The notes under the pieces: model-generated
The model's database searches: none
What the model saw: the letters and a program-made list of their open reading frames with translations, nothing else
What the model was told of the DNA's origin: nothing
Position numbers and translations under genes: made by a program
Part shown: one piece after another, positions 32,837-41,471 of the stretch
Layout: each line of letters begins with the position of its first letter
How positions within the stretch are numbered: the stretch's first letter is position 1
Assembly: GCF_003634965.1 (NCBI RefSeq)
Contig: NZ_RBXP01000013.1
Coordinates: 1-64,000 of the forward strand
Source of the DNA: Azonexus fungiphilus
Lineage (GTDB): Bacteria > Pseudomonadota > Gammaproteobacteria > Burkholderiales > Rhodocyclaceae
DNA: 64,000 bases
Direction of reading: 5' to 3'

Positions 32837-33013
32837 ATGAACAGCCAGCCCAAATCCGTGCCATCAGCCAGCCCGCCCCCGGCGGCCGGCAACCTGCCCC
32901 GGCTCGATAGCGGACAGATACTGCAGGGGGCCAGCACCGTCGAAATCGAACATGCGGGCCAGCGCTACCTGCTGCGCGTGACCCGCGAGAACAAGTTGAT
33001 CCTGACCAAATAG
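32837..33013 (+). CDS. hemP: HemP family hemin uptake protein (copy 2)
   Basis: 58 residues. The N-terminal 25 are Pro/Ser/Ala-rich; the C-terminal half is the HemP domain: LDSGQILQGASTVEIEHAGQ, then RYLLRVTRENKLILTK at the end, nearly identical in its last residues to copy 1. No strong Shine-Dalgarno is visible. Its first codons encode two AGCCAGCC stretches (at 32841 and 32860), so the recurrent leader motif occurs here inside the coding region. It precedes the TonB-ExbB-ExbD genes. Confidence 0.85.
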   Translation: MNSQPKSVPSASPPPAAGNLPRLDSGQILQGASTVEIEHAGQRYLLRVTRENKLILTK

Positions 33014-33042
33014 TTTTTCTCTCCGTTGTAAGACCTGTTCCC

Positions 33043-33074
33043 GTAGCCAGCGCGCCACAAGCCAGCAAGCCAAG
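33043..33074 (+). promoter_or_regulatory. tandem CCAGCC-type leader 5, before tonB
   Basis: TAGCCAGC (33044-33051) and GCCAGCAAGCCA (33061-33072) lie between hemP copy 2 and tonB. No separate Fur-like box is visible in this 92-base gap, so transcription may come from the hemP promoter. Confidence 0.5.
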
Positions 33075-33105
33075 GGTTTTTTCGGCGTGCTCGGGACACC
33101 ACCTG

Positions 33106-33759
33106 ATGATCGCCATGAGCTACACACTGTCACAACCCTCCACCACGCAACGCAGCGGCCTGCTCGGCATCGTCATCGGGCTGCACGTCGGCATCGTCCT
33201 GCTGGCCCTGGCGGCCAAGACGATCGCCCCGCAGATCATGGAAATGCCGCTGATCGTCGATCTGCTGCCGGCCCCCGAAGTCGAGGCCGAACCGCAGGCC
33301 AAGCCGCTGCCGATGGCACCGCCCGAGCCGGTCAAGCGCAAGCCGGTGCCGCAGCCGAAGGCACCGGCACCGCAACTCGAAACCACCAGCAGCACCGCCC
33401 CGGCCGAAAGCGCGCCGACCGCGCCGCCGCAAGTCGCCGAACCCGCCCCGCCGGCGCCCCCGGCCCCGCCGGCGGTCAGCCAGGCACGTTTCGACGCCGA
33501 CTACCTGCGCAACCCGCCGCCGCCCTACCCGCCGCTGTCGCGCCGGATGGGCGAAGAAGGCAAGGTGATCCTGCGCGTTTCCGTCAATCCGCAAGGCACG
33601 GCCGATTCGGTCGAGGTCCGCACGACGTCCGGCAGCAGCCGCCTCGACGAATCGGCGCTGAAGACCGTGCGCAACTGGAAGTTCATACCGGCCAAACGTG
33701 GCGACACCGCCATCCAGAGCTGGGTCCTGGTTCCCATCATTTTCAAACTGGAGCAATAG
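33106..33759 (+). CDS. tonB: TonB energy-transducing protein
   Basis: 217 residues: one N-terminal membrane helix (LLGIVIGLHVGIVLLALAA), a Pro-rich periplasmic spacer (about residues 50-125) and a C-terminal TonB domain (YPPLSRRMGEEGKVILRVSV ... SALKTVRNWKFIPAKRG). The His in the membrane helix is conserved for TonB. It links the proton motor to the receptors. A second in-frame ATG at 33115 cannot be excluded. No strong Shine-Dalgarno is present before either. Confidence 0.9.
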   Translation: MIAMSYTLSQPSTTQRSGLLGIVIGLHVGIVLLALAAKTIAPQIMEMPLIVDLLPAPEVEAEPQAKPLPMAPPEPVKRKPVPQPKAPAPQLETTSSTAPAESAPTAPPQVAEPAPPAPPAPPAVSQARFDADYLRNPPPPYPPLSRRMGEEGKVILRVSVNPQGTADSVEVRTTSGSSRLDESALKTVRNWKFIPAKRGDTAIQSWVLVPIIFKLEQ

Positions 33760-33760
33760 C

Positions 33761-34507
33761 ATGCAGGAAACCGTTCAAGAAAACGCCTTCGGTCTCGCCC
33801 ACCTGTGGGCCCAGGGCGACACCGTCTCGCACACGGTCGCCGTGCTCATCGTGGTCATGTCGATCGCCAGCTGGTACCTGATCCTGGCCAAGGCCTGGGA
33901 CTGGTGGCGCCTGCGCAAGGCAGCCAAAGCCGTCGGCGCTTTCTGGGCCGCCAGCAGCGTCGGCGAAGGCATCGAGAAGCTGCGCGAAGCCGGCGAGGAC
34001 AGCCCCTACGCCCAGCTGGCGACGCAAGCCAACTGCTGCAACCATGACTGCGAAACGGTCACCGGCCGCCTCGCCTCGCATTTCGACCCGGCCGAGCAGA
34101 TGGAACGCGCCCTGCGCCAGCAACTGTCGACCACCCAGGCCGGCATGGAAAACGGTCTCACCTTCCTCGCCACGACCGGTGCCACGGCGCCCTTCGTCGG
34201 CCTGTTCGGTACCGTCTGGGGCATCTACCACGCGCTGGTGGCGATCGGCATGACCGGCCAGGCTGCCCTCGAGAAGATCGCCGGCCCGGTCGGCGAAGCC
34301 CTGATCATGACCGCCGCCGGCCTCGCCGTCGCCCTGCCGGCCGTCTTCGCCTACAACACCTTCACCCGCGTCAATCGCGTCATCCTCGCCGACCTCGACG
34401 CCTTCGCCCACGACCTGCACGCCTTCTTCACCGTCGGCAAGCCGCTGGTCGCCAACAGCGCCCAGATCCACCCGATGCGCGCCCGCGCCGCGACGGAGGC
34501 CGCATAA
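33761..34507 (+). CDS. exbB: ExbB biopolymer transport protein
   Basis: 248 residues with three membrane helices; the MotA/TolQ/ExbB core includes GLTFLATTGATAPFVGLFGTVWGIYHAL and AAGLAVALPAVFAYN (in parts NGLTFLATTGATAPFVGLFG). It forms the proton channel with ExbD that powers TonB. It starts one base after the tonB stop. A Cys pair in NCCNHDC is unusual for ExbB. Confidence 0.92.
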   Translation: MQETVQENAFGLAHLWAQGDTVSHTVAVLIVVMSIASWYLILAKAWDWWRLRKAAKAVGAFWAASSVGEGIEKLREAGEDSPYAQLATQANCCNHDCETVTGRLASHFDPAEQMERALRQQLSTTQAGMENGLTFLATTGATAPFVGLFGTVWGIYHALVAIGMTGQAALEKIAGPVGEALIMTAAGLAVALPAVFAYNTFTRVNRVILADLDAFAHDLHAFFTVGKPLVANSAQIHPMRARAATEAA

Positions 34508-34508
34508 C

Positions 34509-34931
34509 ATGGCCATGGGCAGCTTCAACGGCACCGGCAGCCAGATGCCGACGGCCGAGATCAACATGACGCCGCTGGTCGACGTGATGCTGGTCCTGCT
34601 GATCATCTTCATGATCACCGCGCCGCTGATGACCCACTCGGTCAAGGTCGACCTGCCGCGTGCCTCGAGCACGCCGACGCCGGAAAAGCCGATGACGCTG
34701 CAGGTCGCGATCACCGCCGACAACAAGGTCTTCGTCGGCAGCGAACCGGTCGATGCGGCAACGCTGGAAACCCGTTTCCGCGATGCCGTCGGCCAGGACG
34801 CCAACGTCGAGCTGCACCTCAAGGCCGATCGCGACAGCCGTTACGAAAGCGTCGCCGAGACGATGAGCACGGCACGCCGGGCGGGGATCGGCAAGATCGG
34901 CTTCGTGACCCAGCCGGGCGACAGCCACTAA
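34509..34931 (+). CDS. exbD: ExbD biopolymer transport protein
   Basis: 140 residues with one membrane helix beginning TPLVDVMLVLLIIFMITAP, whose Asp is the proton-carrying residue of ExbD, and a periplasmic domain. It starts one base after the exbB stop and completes the TonB-ExbB-ExbD system used by the receptors of this window. Confidence 0.92.
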   Translation: MAMGSFNGTGSQMPTAEINMTPLVDVMLVLLIIFMITAPLMTHSVKVDLPRASSTPTPEKPMTLQVAITADNKVFVGSEPVDAATLETRFRDAVGQDANVELHLKADRDSRYESVAETMSTARRAGIGKIGFVTQPGDSH

Positions 34932-34963
34932 GCACAAAAATTCATAAAATCAGGGAGTTCAGC

Positions 34964-37093
34964 ATGCAAGGTTTCGATCCGAAGCCGCTCAGTCTGGCGG
35001 TCCTGCTGGCCTTTGCCGGGCCGGCGCTGGCCGACAAGCAACTGGGCGAGATCACCGTCAATTCCGGCAAGAGCGTCGGCGCCAGGCCGGTGCTGCGCGA
35101 CGAGATCATCGCCACCGAGTCGCTCGGTGCGCGCGAACTGGAAAAGACCGGGGCGACGATGCTCACCGAAGCCCTCGACAAGCGCCCGGGCATCTCGGTG
35201 CAGACCGAGTGCTCGATCTGCAACGTGCGCAACGTCGTGCTGAACAACCTGCCGGGCCGCTACACGACGCTGCTGATCGACGGCATCCCGATCTTCTCGT
35301 CGGTTTCCGCCGCCTACGGGCTGGACAGCGTCAGTCTCGGCGGCGTCGAACGCATCGACATCTCGCGCGGCGCCGGCACCAGCCTGATCGCCCCGGAAGC
35401 GCTGGCCGGCTCGGTGAACATGGTCACCCGCCGGCCGGCCGCGCATGAATTCAAGGCCGTTCAGCAATTCGGCTCGTACGGCCACCGCAACACCGACCTC
35501 TTCGGTGCCCGCGTGTTCGACGGCGGCGCCCTCACCGCCAACCTCAACTACAACACCCACGACACCGTCGACGCCGACGGCAACAAGGTTTCCGAATACA
35601 CCGGCTACCAGCGCAAGCTCGGCGGCGTCGGCTTCTTCCTCGACGACATCGGCGGCTTCGACATCCGCGGCCGCCTCGACATCGTCGACGAGAAGCGCAT
35701 GGGTGGCGCCATGGGCGACAACTATTCGAAGGTCAAGGCCGACGAGACCGGCAATCCCTTCCGCTGGAGCCGCGGCAAGAACGGCTCGCCGAGCGACGCC
35801 GGCTGGGTCGCGGTCGGCGCCGACGGCGTCGTCGGCACCGGCGACGACAGCTTCGTCAATTACAACGACGGCCTCGGCGGGATGTCGGAAATCATCTTCA
35901 CCGACCGCCAGCAGTTCGTCTCCAGTGCCACGCGCAAGCTCGGCGACGGCACCCTGCGCCTGGCCGTCGGCCTGGCCAGGCACAAGCAGGACTCGTACTA
36001 CGAGCACTCGATCTACAAGGCCAAGCAGACCCAGTACTACCTCGAGGCCAGCACCCAGCAGCCGATCGGCGCGACGCTGGTGACCGGCGGCGTCACCTAC
36101 CGCTACGAGGATCTGAAGAGCCGCGGCGCGATGGCCAACGGCACGCCGAACAACGGCATCGACAACTACGAGTACAAGACGCCCGGCCTCTTCCTGCAGG
36201 CTTACCACGCCTTCCTCGACGGCGACGTCGAGGTCAATGCCTCGGTCCGCTACGACGACCACAACGTCTTCGGCGGCATCACCAGCCCGCGCGTCAACCT
36301 GCTCTGGAACCACAGCCACGAGCTCAACAGCCGCTTCGCGCTGGGCCGCGGCTTCCGCGCCCCGACCTCGTTCTTCGAGCAGGACCACGGCATCCTCGAC
36401 ACCTCGCGCATCGTCCGCGAGATCAAGGAAGCCGAGATCTCGGACAACGCCTCCTACGCGCTGTCCTACGCCGGCGACCGGCTGGCCTGGGTCGGCTCGC
36501 TGAACTACAACCGGATCAAGAACATGGCGCTGCTCGATTCGGGCGCCACCGATCCGCTCAGCGGCCTGCCGATCACCGTGTTCACCTCGGCCAGGAAACC
36601 GGTCACCGTCGTCGGCGGCGACCTCACCGTCACCTACAAGCTGACGCCGACGCTGGAAACCACCGTCGCCGCCGAACGCTTCAGCTACCACTTCAGCGAA
36701 GCCGGCACGCTCGCCTTCGCCCGCCCGGAAGCCCGCGCCTACCTGCGCCTCGACTACGAGAGCGGTCCCTGGTCGGCGATGGCGCGCGGCACCTGGACCG
36801 GCCCGATGGACCTGAAGAAGTTCTACGACTACGCCAACAATCCACGCTACAACTTCGACGGCACGCGCAAGATGGACAAGAGTCCGTCCTACTGGACCGT
36901 CGACCTGCGCGGCGAGTACCGGCTCGACAAGCGCTGGTCGCTGTTCCTCGGCGTCGACAACCTGACCGACTTCAAGCAGTCGGACAAGGAAAGCATGCTC
37001 TGGGTGGACCGCGACGGCGCCATCGACGTCACCCAGATCTGGGGCCCGAACCGCGGACGCTTCGTCTACGGCGGCGTCAAGTTCGCCTTGTGA
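34964..37093 (+). CDS. TonB-dependent receptor of the feo operon, with plug Cys pair
   Basis: 709-residue receptor with signal peptide (LSLAVLLAFAGPALA), TonB-box-like GEITVNS, and a barrel ending in FAL. The plug has a TECSICNVRN segment near residue 83, a CxxC that could bind metal or respond to redox, directly before the ligand-facing LNNLPGRYTTLLIDG. GGGAG precedes the ATG. It follows exbD by 32 bases and overlaps the thioredoxin-like gene (TGATG), which is followed by feoB and feoA. A receptor co-transcribed with the ferrous-iron channel is unusual; ligand unknown. Confidence 0.88.
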   Translation: MQGFDPKPLSLAVLLAFAGPALADKQLGEITVNSGKSVGARPVLRDEIIATESLGARELEKTGATMLTEALDKRPGISVQTECSICNVRNVVLNNLPGRYTTLLIDGIPIFSSVSAAYGLDSVSLGGVERIDISRGAGTSLIAPEALAGSVNMVTRRPAAHEFKAVQQFGSYGHRNTDLFGARVFDGGALTANLNYNTHDTVDADGNKVSEYTGYQRKLGGVGFFLDDIGGFDIRGRLDIVDEKRMGGAMGDNYSKVKADETGNPFRWSRGKNGSPSDAGWVAVGADGVVGTGDDSFVNYNDGLGGMSEIIFTDRQQFVSSATRKLGDGTLRLAVGLARHKQDSYYEHSIYKAKQTQYYLEASTQQPIGATLVTGGVTYRYEDLKSRGAMANGTPNNGIDNYEYKTPGLFLQAYHAFLDGDVEVNASVRYDDHNVFGGITSPRVNLLWNHSHELNSRFALGRGFRAPTSFFEQDHGILDTSRIVREIKEAEISDNASYALSYAGDRLAWVGSLNYNRIKNMALLDSGATDPLSGLPITVFTSARKPVTVVGGDLTVTYKLTPTLETTVAAERFSYHFSEAGTLAFARPEARAYLRLDYESGPWSAMARGTWTGPMDLKKFYDYANNPRYNFDGTRKMDKSPSYWTVDLRGEYRLDKRWSLFLGVDNLTDFKQSDKESMLWVDRDGAIDVTQIWGPNRGRFVYGGVKFAL

Positions 37094-37590
37094 TGCCCCG
37101 GTCGCTGCTGCTCCTCGCCCTGCTCACCCTGACCCCGGCGGTTTTTGCGGTCGACGGCCCGTCGACCGCAAAAATGCCGCTCGACTTCGAACTCTCCGAC
37201 GGCCACCGCTTCGTCACCCTGGCCGCGCTGCCGGCGCTGCCGACGGTGGTCAACTTCTGGCGCGCCGACTGCCCGCCCTGCGTCCGCGAAATGCCCGAGC
37301 TTGCCGCCCTCGCCCGCGCCGGCCAGGTGCGCGTGATCACCGTCGCCCTGCAGCGCCCGGCCGAAACCGCCGCCGCACCGGCCGCCATCCAGGCGGCGCT
37401 GCAGCCGCCGCTGCTCTCCTTGCACGGTCCCGGCGAACCGCGCGGGCTGCTCGCCCGCTTCGGCAACCGCGCCGGCGCCCTGCCGCATACCGTCATCCTC
37501 GACACCGGTCGCCGCGCCTGCGCGCAGCACACCGGTGAAATCAACCGCCGCTGGCTGGCCGAAGCGCTGGCCAACTGCAGCAAAACCTGA
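37093..37590 (+). CDS. secreted thioredoxin-like (TlpA/DsbE-type) protein
   Basis: 165 residues with signal peptide (LLLLALLTLTPAVFA) and a thioredoxin fold whose active site is WRADCPPCVREMP near residue 59. A further Cys pair occurs at the C-terminal end (RRACAQH, ANCSK). It should act in the periplasm as a thiol reductant. Codons just after the signal peptide lie in a 33-bp palindrome. Its position between a CxxC receptor and FeoB suggests it keeps Fe or cysteines reduced; this is inference. Confidence 0.83.
   Translation: MPRSLLLLALLTLTPAVFAVDGPSTAKMPLDFELSDGHRFVTLAALPALPTVVNFWRADCPPCVREMPELAALARAGQVRVITVALQRPAETAAAPAAIQAALQPPLLSLHGPGEPRGLLARFGNRAGALPHTVILDTGRRACAQHTGEINRRWLAEALANCSKT
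37142..37174. repeat. 33-bp palindrome with GGTCGAC arms
   Basis: Two perfect 16-base arms (37142-37157 and 37159-37174) around a single C; outer ends are a T-run and an A-run. It encodes the signal-peptide cleavage region of the thioredoxin-like protein. Same family as the chaN palindrome, but with the T-run on the left, so it is not terminator-like on the coding strand. Confidence 0.88.
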
Positions 37591-37602
37591 ACCGGGAGGT
37601 CC

Positions 37603-39549
37603 ATGAACGCCACCGCCACCACCGCCAACGCCATCCTGCTGGTCGGCCACCCCAACGTCGGCAAGTCCGTCCTCTTCCACCGCCTGACCGGCGCCTACGT
37701 GAATGTCTCGAACTATCCCGGGACCACCGTCGAAGTCACCCGCGCCAGCGCCCGCTTCGACCCGCAGGCGGCGCTGCTCGACACCCCGGGCGTGCTCGCG
37801 CTGCCGTCGCGCAGCGACGACGAGCGGGCGACCATGCGCGCGCTGCTCAACGAATCGAGCCGCTGCCTGGTCCAGGTCGGCGACGCCAAGAACCTGCGCC
37901 GGACGCTGACCTTGACCGCGCTGCTGGCCGAACTCGGCGTGCCGATGGTGCTGGCCCTGAACATGCACGACGAGGCAACCGCGCGCGGCGTCACCGTGGA
38001 CATCCCGGCGCTCGCCGAACAACTGGCGATCCCGGTGCTGGCCACCGTCGCCACCGGCGGCGAAGGCATCGGCGAACTGACCGGCAGCGTCGCCCGCGCC
38101 GGCGTCGCCGACCGCATGCTGCGCTACGACCCGGCGCGCGAGACCGACATCGAGGCGCTCGCCGCCGCCATCACCGAACACGCGCCGCACCCGCGCCTGG
38201 CCGCACGCGGCCTGGCCATCCTCTTCCTCGGCAACGACAGCGAAGTCGAAGGCTGGCTGCGCGAACACGCCGGCGACGCTTACGGTCAACTCGAAAATCT
38301 GCGCAAAAATGCCGTCGACCGTGCACCGGGCGATCTGCCCGGCCTGCTCGCCCGAGAGCGCACCGAGGCCGCCGACGCACTGGCCGCCACCGTCACCCGC
38401 CGCGCCGTCAACAGCAGCCCGCTGCTCTCGCAGCGCATCGGCCAGGCCGTCGTCCATCCGCTGTGGGGCATTCCCATCCTGCTCGCCGTGCTCTACGCGG
38501 TGTACCAGTTCGTCGGCGTCTTCGGCGCGACGACGCTGGTCGGCCTGCTCGAGGAAGACCTCTTCGAAGGCATCCTCAACCCCGGCTTCACCGGCCTGGT
38601 CCAGGGCTGGTTCGGCGAAGGCCTGATCAGCGAACTGCTGGTCGGCGACTACGGCCTGTGGACGATGGGTATGACCTACGCGCTGGCGCTGATCCTGCCG
38701 ATCGTCACCACCTTCTTCATCGCCTTCGGCGTGCTCGAGGATTCGGGCTACCTGCCGCGCCTGTCGGTGATCGCCAACCGCCTGTTCGCGATGATCGGCC
38801 TCAACGGCCGCGCCGTGTTGCCGATGGTCCTCGGCCTCGGCTGCGTGACGATGGCGACGCTGACCACGCGCATCCTGCATTCGCCGCGCGAACGCCTGAT
38901 CACCGTCTTCCTGCTGGCGCTGGCGATTCCCTGCTCGGCCCAGCTCGGCGTCGTCCTCGGCATGCTCGGCGGCGTTTCCTTCTCGGCCGTGCTCATCTGG
39001 GCCCTGGCCATGGTCGGCGTCCTGCTGCTCGCCGGTTTCCTCGCCGCCAAGCTGATCCCCGGCCGGCGCATCCCGCTGGTCACCGAGCTGCCGCCGATGC
39101 GCCTGCCGATCGCCGGCAACGTCGTCAAGAAAACCGCCGGCCGCCTCAAGTGGTACCTGATCGAAGTCATCCCGCTGTTCCTGATCGGCACCTTCCTGAT
39201 GTTCGCGCTCGACAAGATCGGCGTCCTGCCGGCCATCATCGAAGCCGGCGAACCGCTGGTCAGCGGCTGGCTCGGCCTGCCCAAGGAAGCCTCGGCCGCC
39301 TTCGTCATGGGCTTCCTGCGCCGCGACTTCGGCGCTACCGGCCTGTTCGTCATGGCCGACGCGCTCGACCCGATCCAGGCCGTGGTCGGCATGATCACGA
39401 TCACGCTGTTCATTCCCTGCTTCGCCAGCCTGCTGATGATGGTCAAGGAACGCGGCATGAAGACGGCCCTGGCGATGGTCGCGGTCATCGTTCCCTTCGC
39501 CTTCTTCATCGGCGGCCTGTTCAACCTCGCCCTGCGCGCCCTCTGGTAA
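37603..39549 (+). CDS. feoB: ferrous iron transporter FeoB
   Basis: 648 residues. N-terminal G-domain with G1 GHPNVGKS, G2-region NYPGTTVEV, G3 DTPG and G4 NMHD, then the membrane part with two Gate-like halves, including VLGLGCVTMATLTTR and LALAIPCSAQLG whose Cys residues are typical of FeoB channels. It takes up Fe(II) across the inner membrane. It is shorter than E. coli FeoB (773 residues), mainly in the G-domain/spacer. GGGAGG precedes the ATG. Confidence 0.93.
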   Translation: MNATATTANAILLVGHPNVGKSVLFHRLTGAYVNVSNYPGTTVEVTRASARFDPQAALLDTPGVLALPSRSDDERATMRALLNESSRCLVQVGDAKNLRRTLTLTALLAELGVPMVLALNMHDEATARGVTVDIPALAEQLAIPVLATVATGGEGIGELTGSVARAGVADRMLRYDPARETDIEALAAAITEHAPHPRLAARGLAILFLGNDSEVEGWLREHAGDAYGQLENLRKNAVDRAPGDLPGLLARERTEAADALAATVTRRAVNSSPLLSQRIGQAVVHPLWGIPILLAVLYAVYQFVGVFGATTLVGLLEEDLFEGILNPGFTGLVQGWFGEGLISELLVGDYGLWTMGMTYALALILPIVTTFFIAFGVLEDSGYLPRLSVIANRLFAMIGLNGRAVLPMVLGLGCVTMATLTTRILHSPRERLITVFLLALAIPCSAQLGVVLGMLGGVSFSAVLIWALAMVGVLLLAGFLAAKLIPGRRIPLVTELPPMRLPIAGNVVKKTAGRLKWYLIEVIPLFLIGTFLMFALDKIGVLPAIIEAGEPLVSGWLGLPKEASAAFVMGFLRRDFGATGLFVMADALDPIQAVVGMITITLFIPCFASLLMMVKERGMKTALAMVAVIVPFAFFIGGLFNLALRALW

Positions 39550-39556
39550 GACGACC

Positions 39557-39799
39557 ATGAGCCAACACAACGAAGCCCGCCTTCCCCTCGCCTTCATCGC
39601 ACCCGGCAGCGAAGTCCGCCTCGCCGGCCTGGGCGACGAGATCGACCCGCTCCAGCGCGAACAGCTGACCGCCTACGGCCTGGCCGAAACGCAGTCGGTC
39701 AAGGTGCTCCAGCAAAAGCCGATGACGGTGATCCTCGCCGACCAGGTCGAGCTCGCGCTCGAACACGCGGTCGCCCGCCACATCTGGGTCGTCAGCTGA
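39557..39799 (+). CDS. feoA: FeoA family protein
   Basis: 80 residues with the SH3-like FeoA fold; the segment QREQLTAYGLAETQSVKVLQQKPMTVILADQVELALEHAVARHIWV follows the family pattern (start YGLAETQSVKVLQQ). FeoA interacts with FeoB. Gene order is feoB then feoA, seven bases apart, the reverse of the common order. Confidence 0.85.
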   Translation: MSQHNEARLPLAFIAPGSEVRLAGLGDEIDPLQREQLTAYGLAETQSVKVLQQKPMTVILADQVELALEHAVARHIWVVS

Positions 39800-39818
39800 G
39801 CCCCGGGCGCCGTCCGCG

Positions 39819-40331
39819 ATGTCCGCCGCCGCCAGCCCGGATCCGCTGCACCAGCTGTACGCCAGCCACCACGGCTGGCTGCACGGCTGGCTGCGGCGCA
39901 AGCTCGGCTGCCCGGAGCACGCCGCCGACGTCGCCCAGGACACCTTCCTCCGCCTGATCGGCTCGCGCGACGCGCTGCTCGCGCTGTGCGAACCGCGCGC
40001 CTGGCTGACCACCACGGCCAACCGCCTGATCATCGACCGGGCCCGCCGCCACGCCGTCGAGCAGGCCTGGCTCAACGAACTGGCGGCGCTGGCCGACCCG
40101 CTCGCCGGCTTCGCCTCGCCGGAAGAACAATTGCTCGCCGCCGAGGCGCTGGCGCAGATCGCCGCTGCCCTCGAGGCGGTCCCGGCGAAGGCCGGCGAAG
40201 CCTTCCTGCTGCATTACCTGGACGGACTGACGCACGCCGAGATCGGCGAACGCCTCGGCGTCGGTCCGCGCATGGTGCGCAAGTACCTGGTGCAGTGCCT
40301 GGTTGCCTGCGCCCCGGCCGAACCGACATGA
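39819..40331 (+). CDS. FecI-type ECF sigma factor 1
   Basis: 170 residues with sigma region 2 (DVAQDTFLRLIGSRD) and region 4 (LDGLTHAEIGERLGVGPRMVRKYL). FecI-type factors direct transcription of a neighbouring receptor on a signal from that receptor. It overlaps the FecR gene (ATGA). Its first third is nearly identical in DNA (about 39870-39945) to the second sigma gene at 48399-48473. Confidence 0.88.
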   Translation: MSAAASPDPLHQLYASHHGWLHGWLRRKLGCPEHAADVAQDTFLRLIGSRDALLALCEPRAWLTTTANRLIIDRARRHAVEQAWLNELAALADPLAGFASPEEQLLAAEALAQIAAALEAVPAKAGEAFLLHYLDGLTHAEIGERLGVGPRMVRKYLVQCLVACAPAEPT

Positions 40332-41323
40332 ACCGGCGCCTCGAAGAAACCCCGGAAACGCTGGCCGAACAGGCCGCCGACTGGATCGTCCGGCTTTCCG
40401 CCGACGAACCCGGCGAACGGCGCGCCGCCGAATCCGGCTTCGCCGCCTGGAAACAGGCCGATCCGCGCCACGCCGCAGCCGCCGCCCGCCTCGAGGCGCT
40501 GCTCGGCCGCCTCGACCATATCCGCGACAACGGCAGCCAGGCCCCGGCCCGGCAGGCGCTACGCGCCGCCCGGCTGCGGCGAACGCCGCGCCGCATCGGC
40601 GCCGCCCTCGCCCTGGGCGCCGCCCTGCTGCTGCCGGCCTGGCTGGCGCTGCATTCGACGCCGGCACCGGTGCTGCTCGCCGACCTGCGCACCGGCAGCG
40701 GCGAATGGGCCGAACGCACGCTGGCCGACGGCAGCCGGCTGTCGCTCAACGGCAATTCCGCGGTCGACCTCGAATTCGACGCAAAAACCCGGACCATCGC
40801 GCTGCTGCGCGGCGAAATCCTGGTCGATGTCGCCCCCGACCGCGACCGCCCCTTCGTGGTCAGCACCGCGCACGGCAGCATCCGCGCGCTGGGCACGCGC
40901 TTCCTGGTCAGCCGCGAGGCCGACGCGACCGTGCTCAGCATGATCGAGTCGCGCGTCGAGGTCAGCATCGACGGCCAGCCCCGGCCGCTCGTCGTCGGCG
41001 CCGGCCAGCGCCTGCGCTTCACCAGCGGCGACGCCGGCGAACTGGCCACGGTCGACGGCGAACTACTCGAAACCGCCTGGCAGCGGCACCAGCTGGTCGT
41101 CCGCAACGAGCCGCTGGGCAACGTCCTCGACCAGCTCGCCCGGCACCGCCCGGGCCTGCTCCGCTACGACGCGGCGGCGCTCGCCGGCCTGCACGTTTCC
41201 GCGGTGCTGCCGCTCGACGACACCGACCGCGCCCTGCAACTGCTGATCAACAACTTCCCCGGCCTGCGCATCCGCACGCTGACGCCCTACCTGGTCGTCG
41301 TCGATCACCCGAAAACCCGCTGA
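40328..41323 (+). CDS. FecR-type anti-sigma / signal-transfer protein 1
   Basis: 331 residues: N-terminal cytoplasmic helix bundle (AADWIVRLSADEPGERRAAE, with Trp residues typical of FecR), one membrane helix (IGAALALGAALLLPAWLAL), a periplasmic FecR domain (DGSRLSLNGNSAVDLEFDAK ... IRALGTRFLV) and a C-terminal STN-like domain. It passes the signal from the receptor N-terminus to the sigma factor. Confidence 0.88.
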   Translation: MNRRLEETPETLAEQAADWIVRLSADEPGERRAAESGFAAWKQADPRHAAAAARLEALLGRLDHIRDNGSQAPARQALRAARLRRTPRRIGAALALGAALLLPAWLALHSTPAPVLLADLRTGSGEWAERTLADGSRLSLNGNSAVDLEFDAKTRTIALLRGEILVDVAPDRDRPFVVSTAHGSIRALGTRFLVSREADATVLSMIESRVEVSIDGQPRPLVVGAGQRLRFTSGDAGELATVDGELLETAWQRHQLVVRNEPLGNVLDQLARHRPGLLRYDAAALAGLHVSAVLPLDDTDRALQLLINNFPGLRIRTLTPYLVVVDHPKTR

Positions 41324-41353
41324 ATATTTTTTTGCCCGGACAGTTCCGCTTTC

Positions 41354-41382
41354 GCGATCTCGTCCGTCAATACCCATGAAAG
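41354..41382 (+). promoter_or_regulatory. candidate ECF-sigma promoter of the mosaic FecA gene
   Basis: This 29-base stretch aligns without gaps to 49815-49843, also upstream of a FecA gene following a FecR gene. Shared bases are CGATCTCG, then after four bases G, CAAT, C and TGAAAG. The conserved blocks at the two ends fit a -35/-10 type arrangement, but which block is which is not certain. Confidence 0.5.
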
Positions 41383-41392
41383 ACGAGATTGG

Positions 41393-41426
41393 GTAGCCAC
41401 GCAGCATCCATAGTCGCGCCAGCCAG
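41393..41426 (+). promoter_or_regulatory. tandem CCAGCC-type leader 6
   Basis: GGTAGCCACGCAGC (41392-41405) and GCGCCAGCCAG (41416-41426) lie directly behind the candidate ECF promoter and ahead of the FecA start. There is no Fur-like box here. Confidence 0.5.
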
Positions 41427-41471
41427 TTCCGGTACTCGTCCCTGCCCGCCCGGGCTCGCCAACCCCAATGG

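Noticed and set aside
33698-33760. In-frame upstream extension of ExbB into tonB
   Set aside because: The extension has no ribosome-binding site and codes in a shadow frame of tonB. ATG 33761 directly after the tonB stop fits the family N-terminus.
37066-39597. 843-residue open frame on the minus strand across feoB
   Set aside because: It is the antisense shadow of the thioredoxin-like, feoB and feoA genes: His/Gln/Gly-rich, no domain, and the plus-strand genes have clear motifs.
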